From positions 22,391,629-22,455,628 of the forward strand of contig NC_061787.1 in assembly GCF_022458985.1 (NCBI RefSeq): a stretch of 64,000 nt of DNA, given 5' to 3'. Positions 58,275-64,000 of the stretch are shown here, one piece after another. Within the stretch, counting starts at the first letter, position 1. Each line of letters opens with the position of its first letter. Position numbers and translations under genes: made by a program. This stretch comes from Mugil cephalus. Taxonomy: Eukaryota; Chordata; Actinopteri; Mugiliformes; Mugilidae. The notes below the pieces were generated by a model. That model had not been told where the DNA came from. It worked only from the letters and a program-made list of their open reading frames with translations, and did not search any database.

Positions 58275-60515
58275 CAGTGTTGGGCACATTACTTTCAAAG
58301 TAATTAGTTATAATTACTAGTTACTTCTCCCAAAAAGTAACAGAGTTAGTAACTGAATTACTCCACTATAAAAGTAACTAGTTACCGGGGAAGGGAACTA
58401 TTGAGCTTTTTTTTTTTTTTGTAAGTTTAAATATGTCTAATAATTTGGATTTTTTTCTTAGGAGGTTTCACAAGCCAGTTGCATAGAGTAGAAGTGTATG
58501 CATACGTACTTACGCCGAACTTTTAATATTTATTTAATCTCAGACCCCAACTGGTAGACATATACCGCTTTCACATCGAAAATCCCGGGTCGACCCAGGT
58601 CGACTCGCCTTTGGTGCTTTTACGACGGCAAAATCCCGGGTTGGACCTCCCGCTGTGAGAGCTGCGTGCCGTTTTTTTCCTCCCTCATACGTCATCGCGT
58701 ACATTGTAGATAAAGTTGCTGTTTGTTGATGACTCGCAGAATGGATCACTCAAACCCCCGCTCTTTCAAAAGGCTGCTGATATTAATGTAGCAGCATATA
58801 ATTATGCGGCTGGGCGTGGCCAGGAGCCAATTATGATGGGGTCGTGGATAAAAGAGCGGCCCCTCCTACGCCTCCTCCCTCTGTCTCCCGCTGGCGTAAT
58901 TTCCGGGACGTCCTGTGTGGCTGCAACAGGTAACTCCGGGGGCCGCGTACGTTTTTGCCAGTTTTGTATTTGCGGGAGCCTTAACTATTTCTTGTGCTGT
59001 GACAGAGGGGCTGTGGGTGGATTCTGGCTCCATGTGGTCTCCTTGTCTGGTGCGTATCCTCTCTCGTTGTGCTGGATCTCTCGTTATCAGTAGTTTAATG
59101 TAGTGTGGTCACAGGTAAATGCTGGTAGCGGCTCGCTGCTCTTGCCTCGTCTCACTGGTTGCATGAACAGGTGCTGTACCATAAGGTATGTAGTTCATTC
59201 TTTCTGAGTCTAACCTGTCCTGTGGGGGGAGCGATCGGGTATTTAATTTCCTTTTTGTTTAAGTAGGATCAAATCCATCACCTCCATTGGCTCCCTCCCG
59301 TCTGCATGACCTCTGCTGCTTTGTCCTGCTTCAAGTTCCTGTCCGTCCGTGCAGCTGTTTCCCGGCTCGGGTTTGGCTGGCTCCGGCGTGCTGCGGTGCT
59401 TTGCTGCCGTCCGTCCTATTGCGCTGGTCGCCCACCTGTGGTTGGGTCGTTCGCCTTCGCCGCGGCTCGTAGCAGCCCGTTCTCGGCTGCCAGCGTCCGC
59501 TCTTTTTTTAGTGAGGGTTTCGTGACCCCTTTTATCTGGTTCACACTTTCGGATTTCGTTTTTCATTCAATTCCGATTGTGTTCAATTGATGCTGGCGAT
59601 TTGATTTGTATTAGCAGTTTTATCATTTCATCTGGTGATATTTTAACTTTGTATATTTGCTGATTATATTTGGTGCTTTTCTTTTTGTTTCAGGGCCTGA
59701 CGGCCTGTAGTGGTGTGGGTGATCGTAGGAGATCCTCCTGTCTGCTGTGCCGTTTCCAGGGGTGTGGGTCGTTCACGGGTGTGCTCTTTTCACGTGTGTC
59801 TGGGGGAACTTTTACTTTGGGGACCCCTCCTTTCGCTTGCCCTAGCTACTTTTAGGCCGAAGCCCTTGATTAACTTTTGTTTTTGCATTTTCTTTTATTT
59901 GGATCCTTTGTATTAATAAAATATTATTTTGACTAATTTCATGGGCCACGTCTCTTGCTTGCCGAGCAACGGACCTGTATTGTGTAAAACCGAAGATCTG
60001 GTAATAGTAATGTCCTTAGGGTGAGTACCTGAGGTGGCGTTGTCTGGCAACAAGTATACTGATTTCAGTATAAAATAACTAAGTACAATTTATTAGCCCT
60101 ACCGCCCCGCCACATTAAAATAAATCACTGTGTCCTGCACAGAGCCCGATATCTGCCGCCAAATCCCCCCTTTTCTCTTACTGGATGCAGAGCGCTGCCA
60201 TGATCGTTAAAAAGTGTGTGAGATCTCTATACAAGCTGTAGACTATATAAACTGATTAATGGATGCGCCATTCATCTAGGCGCATCCATTAATGATCGTG
60301 TAACAACGCGTTTTATTTGTTTGATTGAAAAATCTGGCTGAGAACCAAGACGGATGATAACAGACAGCTTTAGTTTGTAACGCGGCCCATTTAAATTTCA
60401 GTACCGGAAACGGCATTACAACGATGAAAATAGCAATTAGTTCGATTACCCGTTACTGAAAAATATAACGCTGTTAGTAACGCCGTTTATTTTAACGCCA
60501 TTATTCCCATCAGAG
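58275..60515. mobile_element. hAT-like element with nested insertion, copy 3
   Basis: Left end CAGTGTTGGGCACATTACTT, right end AACGCCATTATTCCCATCAGAG, flanked by the 8-bp direct repeat GCTGTAAT (58267-58274 and 60516-60523). Its body contains the CCCGGGTCGACCC block and the blocks shared with 22.8 and 43.8 kb. Without the nested insert (58787-60114) it is about 913 bp and lacks a transposase, so it is non-autonomous. It lies in an NLR B intron and is absent at the equivalent A position. Confidence 0.85.
58787..60114 (+). mobile_element. 1.33-kb LTR-like insert with TTAA flanks
   Basis: The host repeat breaks at GATATTAA and resumes at TTAAAATAAATCAC, as judged from the uninterrupted copy at about 23,205-23,235. 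The insert starts TGTAGCAGC and ends CCGCCACA, with TTAA on both sides (58783-58786, 60115-60118). TG...CA ends, GATAAAAG near 58,846 and AATAAAATATT near 59,916 fit a solo LTR. A TTAA-targeting DNA element is less likely because piggyBac-type CCC ends are absent. It is GC-rich compared with its surroundings; its open frames have no known domain. Confidence 0.65.
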
Positions 60516-60567
60516 GCTGTAATATAGACTATATATGAACAGCTGCTTAAATTATGAATATATTGTC

Positions 60568-60728
60568 GTTGATGTTGATGATTTCTTTTGATTTTTGTAT
60601 TTTGTATTTTCCTGCCATGATTGCAGCGACTTTTGTTTGTTATTAACTACTTTTTGTTTGAACTTCGTGCCTCATCTATAGTCCTGCACTTGCGTCCTCA
60701 CCCCTATTACCTCTACCCTACCTTGACA
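60568..60728 (+). mobile_element. 3' fragment of the solo-LTR family
   Basis: Matches the last about 150 bp of the LTR at 34895-35372 (TTTTGATTTTTGTATTTTCCTGCC to CTACCTTGACA) but has no 5' half. Confidence 0.8.
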
Positions 60729-61052
60729 GATTAGACTTTATTGTCTTTATAGATGTACAACAAATTGCGTGTGGTTGCTCAGTTCAGCAATGACAACAAG
60801 CTAAGAGGAGGTTAAATAAAAGCAGAATTAATGAAAATCTGGAGTCCTTCAGTCTGTTAGTTGTTCTTCTGGTTGCACTGTATCTTTCTCTATCTATCTT
60901 GGTGGCTCAGATCTTTATCAATGCTGTTCGCTCTCTTGTGCAGGCAGCTAGATTCTTGAGCTCATTGTCAGTGTGACTTGTTTACCTCTCTGACTCCATA
61001 AGAGCGGAGACTTCAGACTCAAGATGTCTATCTGTTAAGAGTCCAGGCTTTG
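60729..61052 (+). repeat. Copy of the promoter-repeat distal part
   Basis: Matches 54,838-55,195 (AGACTTTATTGTCTTTATAG and following) and ends before the 5' exon/promoter block, so it lacks the composite site. Confidence 0.85.
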
Positions 61053-61245
61053 ACACAAACAAAGAAAACATTTAGTCCCTCAATATATTCTTAAAAAAGC
61101 TCATTGTTTCGAACTGTACATAGTATGTTTTTGTGTCACCATACTTCAAAGAAGCCACTTACATCTTTCATTAATTCAGAAAAGTTAAATTCCAGCCTCA
61201 GCCTACAGCGTAGATTGCAGCGCCACACTGAGGCTGCATCACTCC

Positions 61246-61255
61246 CCGACATAAA
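61246..61255 (+). pseudogene. Remnant of NLR B repeat exon 4
   Basis: CCCGACATAAA followed by GTAAGGGATCTTCTAT equals the last bases and donor of A exon 32215-32337. The rest of the exon has been replaced by unrelated sequence (about 61,150-61,245). Confidence 0.8.
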
Positions 61256-61721
61256 GTAAGGGATCTTCTATAAGCTCATTATTATGACTCTTTTTGAATC
61301 ACTTTGTTCCAGTACTTCATTTTTGTTGAGGGACTGATACAATCAGCCCAGTTCCTTTCTGAGCAGTTTGCATATTCTCCCTGTGCATGCGTTTGGTTTT
61401 TGTGGGTTCTCTGGTTTCCTCCCACATTCCAAAGACATGGAACCTGTTAATTGGTGATTCTACATTTGGTATGCACATATATGTATGGTACATTTAGTAT
61501 GTTATGAGCTGAATGGTTGAGTGTCTCTGAGTTGGTCCTGTGATAGACTGGTGACCTCTAAGCATGTACCCACCTCTTGCTCAAGCTGTAGTTTATATAT
61601 GTAGAATGAATGGAGAATGGAGTGGCTGTGGTTTAGTAAGTAGAGCTGCTTGTGCATAAACCAGAGGGTTATTGGTCTCATAGACCACACGTCAAAGTGT
61701 GATAAATAGATGTGTTGACAG

Positions 61722-61915
61722 AGAGAGGAAGGGGAGTCATGTTTCTGTGGAGCAGCAGCTGTCCTGCTGTGCTTTGTGTCAGGACGTCCTGAAGGATCCA
61801 CTCTCTACCAGCTGTGGACACTGGTTCTGCAGAGAGTGCATCAGCTCATACTGGGACCAGTGTACTTCATCAGGAGACTCCTCCTGTCCCCAGTGTGGAC
61901 ATAGATCAAGAACAG
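61722..61915 (+). CDS. NLR B RING-finger exon (194 bp)
   Basis: Same length, phase and C3HC4 residues as in A ([18 protein letters not shown]), with a few substitutions (for example LSTSCGH instead of LFTSCGH). Acceptor TTGACAG, donor GTAAGAC. Confidence 0.88.
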
Positions 61916-62263
61916 GTAAGACTGAACGTTGGCAATGTCGTTGTCATTGAATTGCTAAGTCCAAATATTACGACCCCAGGATGGCTGGGGATGAGGGGAG
62001 GTAACAATAAAAAACCCAGAAATGACAAAAGTGGAACAAATCTTTATTTAACAAAATAAACAAATGATATAAACAACTGAAAGCGAGCACAAAGCTGATG
62101 GATAAGTTAACACAAGCAACCAAAAGCGAAATCAAATAAGACGCTACACCACTCCACAGCCACTGGACGCCTGGTGTCACAGGATGCTGCCCACAACCAC
62201 ACTGAGCTCACACCAAGTCAATCACATGTAACAACACATATTCCTTTTTTTTCCCCTCAACAG

Positions 62264-64000
62264 GTGTTGGTCTACAGGAGGTCTTAGATGAACATAAGAT
62301 CAGTCTGAGGAGGAGATGTGAACGTGTGACTGAAGGAACTGTTGTAACAGGAAGTGGAATCCTCCTCAACATGATCTACACTGAGCTTTACATCACAGAG
62401 GGACTGAGTGAAGAGGTGAATGTTCAGCATGAGGTGAATCAACTTGAGACAGCTTCCAAGAAGTCCCTCCATGACACTCCAATCAAGTGCCACGACATCT
62501 TTAAAGCCTTACCTGACCAACACGTCAGAGTGGTTCTGACCAATGGTGTCGCTGGTGTTGGAAAAACCTTCTTGGTGCAGAAGTTCACTCTGGACTGGGC
62601 AGAGGGTTTGGAAAACCAAGATGTCAGTGTGGTGATTGTGCTTTCATTCAGGGAGCTCAACTTGATCAAAGATGAGCAGTACTGTCTTCTCGGGCTGCTC
62701 TATGTTTTCCATCCAACATTACAGAAGGTCACAGCCGAGATGTTGTCTATCTGCAAAACTTCTGTTCATATTCGATGGCCTGGATGAAAGCAGACTTTCA
62801 TTGGACTTCACCAACAGTGAGGTTGTGTCTGATGTCACACAGAAGGCATCAGTCAGCCTTCTGCTGACAAACCTCATCAAGGGGAAACTGCTTCCCTCAG
62901 CTCTGGTCTGGATAACTTCCAGACCTGCAGCAGCCAATCAGATCCCTCCTACATGTGTTGACAGAGTCACAGAAGTACGAGGCTTCACTGATGTCCAGAA
63001 GGAGGAGTACTTTAGGAGGAGGTTCAGTGATGAAGAGCTGTCAGGCAGAATCATCTCCCACATCAAGACCTCCAGGAGCCTCCACATCCTGTGTAGAATC
63101 CCAGTCTTCTGCTGGATCACTGCTACAGTTCTGGAGCACATGTTGGCTATGGAGCAAAGAGGAGAGTTGCCCAAGACCTTGACTGACATGTATTCACACT
63201 TCCTGGTTGTTCAGACAAAGAAAAAAAGAAGAACAAGTACTATGAGGGACATGAGACGAGTCCACAGGCTGACAAAGAAGTTCTTCTGAAGCTGGGGAGG
63301 CTGGCGTTTGAACATTTGGACAAAGGAAACATCATGTTCTACCAAGAAGACTTGGAGCGTTGTGGTCTTGATGTGACAGAGGCCTCAGTGTACTCAGGAG
63401 TTTGTACAGAGATTTTCAAAAGAGAGAGTGTGATCTTCCAGAAAACAGTCTACTGCTTTGTTCATCTAAGCATTCAGGAGTTTCTGGCTGCAGTCTACGT
63501 GTTCCACTGTTACACCAACAGACAGACAGAGGTACTGGAGGACTTCCTGGAGAAAGATCAGCATTCCATTAAGTCTCTGGATGACTTCCTGTTGAGAGTC
63601 ATGAAGAAATCCTTGCAGAGTAAAAATGGTCACCTGGACCTGTTTGTTCGCTTCTTCATGGCCTCTCTCTGGAGTACAACCAGAGACTCTTGGGAGGCCT
63701 TCTGGGTCACACTGAGAACAGTCCAGAAACCATCCAGAGAGCCATTAACAACCTGAAGGATATGAACACATGTCAATTCTGTCCTGACAGAAGCATCAAC
63801 ATCTTCCACTGTCTGACGGAGATGAGAGACCTCTCAGTTCATCAGGAGATCCAAGAGTTCCTGAAGTCAGAGAGCAGATCAGAGAAAAAACTCTCTGAGA
63901 TCCAGTGCTCAGCTCTGGCCTACATGCTGCAGATGTCAGACGAGATTCTGGATGAGCTGGACCTGGACAAGTACAATGCATCATGGGAGGGACGACGGAG
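62264..64000 (+). pseudogene. NLR B FISNA-NACHT exon, frame-shifted and cut by window end
   Basis: Acceptor CCCTCAACAG at 62254-62263. FISNA and Walker A read normally in one frame to 62,757. The segment with Walker B and the sensor region ([13 protein letters not shown]) reads in a second frame to about 63,225. [18 protein letters not shown] is back in the first frame, and a third shift near 63,652 moves the remainder to another frame up to 64,000. Identity to A is very high throughout. Confidence 0.88.

Larger units (their letters stand above)
56579..64000 (+). pseudogene. NLR gene B: RING-FISNA-NACHT, partial at window end, frame-broken
   Basis: Head-to-head paralogue of NLR A. Visible exons are 56579-56725 (ATG at 56598), 57196-57318, a remnant ending at 61255, RING 61722-61915 and FISNA-NACHT from 62264 to beyond the window edge. 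Walker A (GVAGVGKT) is intact. Compared with A there is +1 nt at about 62,757 (just before Walker B), +2 nt in an A run at about 63,222 (restoring frame) and -1 nt at about 63,652 (FVRFFMAS, then a stop at 63,756). The LRR exons would lie outside the window. It is either a pseudogene or carries sequencing errors in homopolymers; two of the three changes are in short runs. Confidence 0.85.

Noticed and set aside
59243-59566. 107-codon minus-strand frame
   Set aside because: It lies in the GC-rich LTR-like insert; it is charged, has no domain, and its length is expected from GC content.

Overview
This is a repeat-rich piece of a teleost fish nuclear genome. The evidence is two fish-type NLR immune receptor genes (N-terminal [12 protein letters not shown]-type repeat exons, RING, FISNA-NACHT, 174-bp LRR exons), together with L2- and Rex1-like LINEs, Tc1 and hAT DNA transposons, a Ty3/Gypsy fragment and an endogenous retrovirus (ERV) primed by tRNA-Pro. 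All calls come from reading the sequence by eye; no database search was made.

Layout. 1-5.0 kb: no supportable gene; microsatellites and a decayed Rex1-like LINE. 5.0-8.4 kb: 129-bp tandem duplication and a cluster of diverged repeat units, one of which is a paralogue of the sequence the ERV later entered. 8.4-11.2 kb: a palindrome with 1,340-bp gapless arms around a 107-bp spacer that holds a tRNA-Ser-like pseudogene; each arm carries a tRNA-Gly(TCC)-like sequence and one retroviral LTR. 10.4-17.8 kb: an ERV with paired 483-bp LTRs, tRNA-Pro primer site, tandem-repeat leader and broken gag, pol and env. 18-26.7 kb: remnants of a ULP1-protease/PHD gene, a minisatellite, a LINE fragment and an 807-bp hAT element with an 8-bp target duplication.

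27.2-39.9 kb (minus strand): NLR gene A. Its ten coding exons join with consistent phases into an uninterrupted 1,036-codon frame: four N-terminal repeat exons, RING, one 1,768-bp FISNA-NACHT exon, three LRR exons and a proposed short terminal exon containing (CAG)7. 56.6-64.0 kb (plus strand): NLR gene B, the head-to-head partner. It runs off the window, lacks most of one repeat exon and has three frame breaks in NACHT. Flanks and introns of A and B match in inverted orientation, so the pair arose by inverted segmental duplication followed by independent transposon insertion. Upstream of each gene, on its coding strand, lies a candidate promoter/5' exon with an ETS-IRF-like site (GGAANNGAAA) and a good splice donor; a third copy at 48.2 kb has lost the site.

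The 40-54 kb region between the genes is filled with L2 copies, a truncated Tc1, a Rex1-like piece, a Gypsy pol fragment and copies of the promoter-bearing repeat. The most biologically interesting part is the NLR pair with its proposed regulatory module; the most unusual DNA structure is the tRNA/LTR palindrome beside the ERV.
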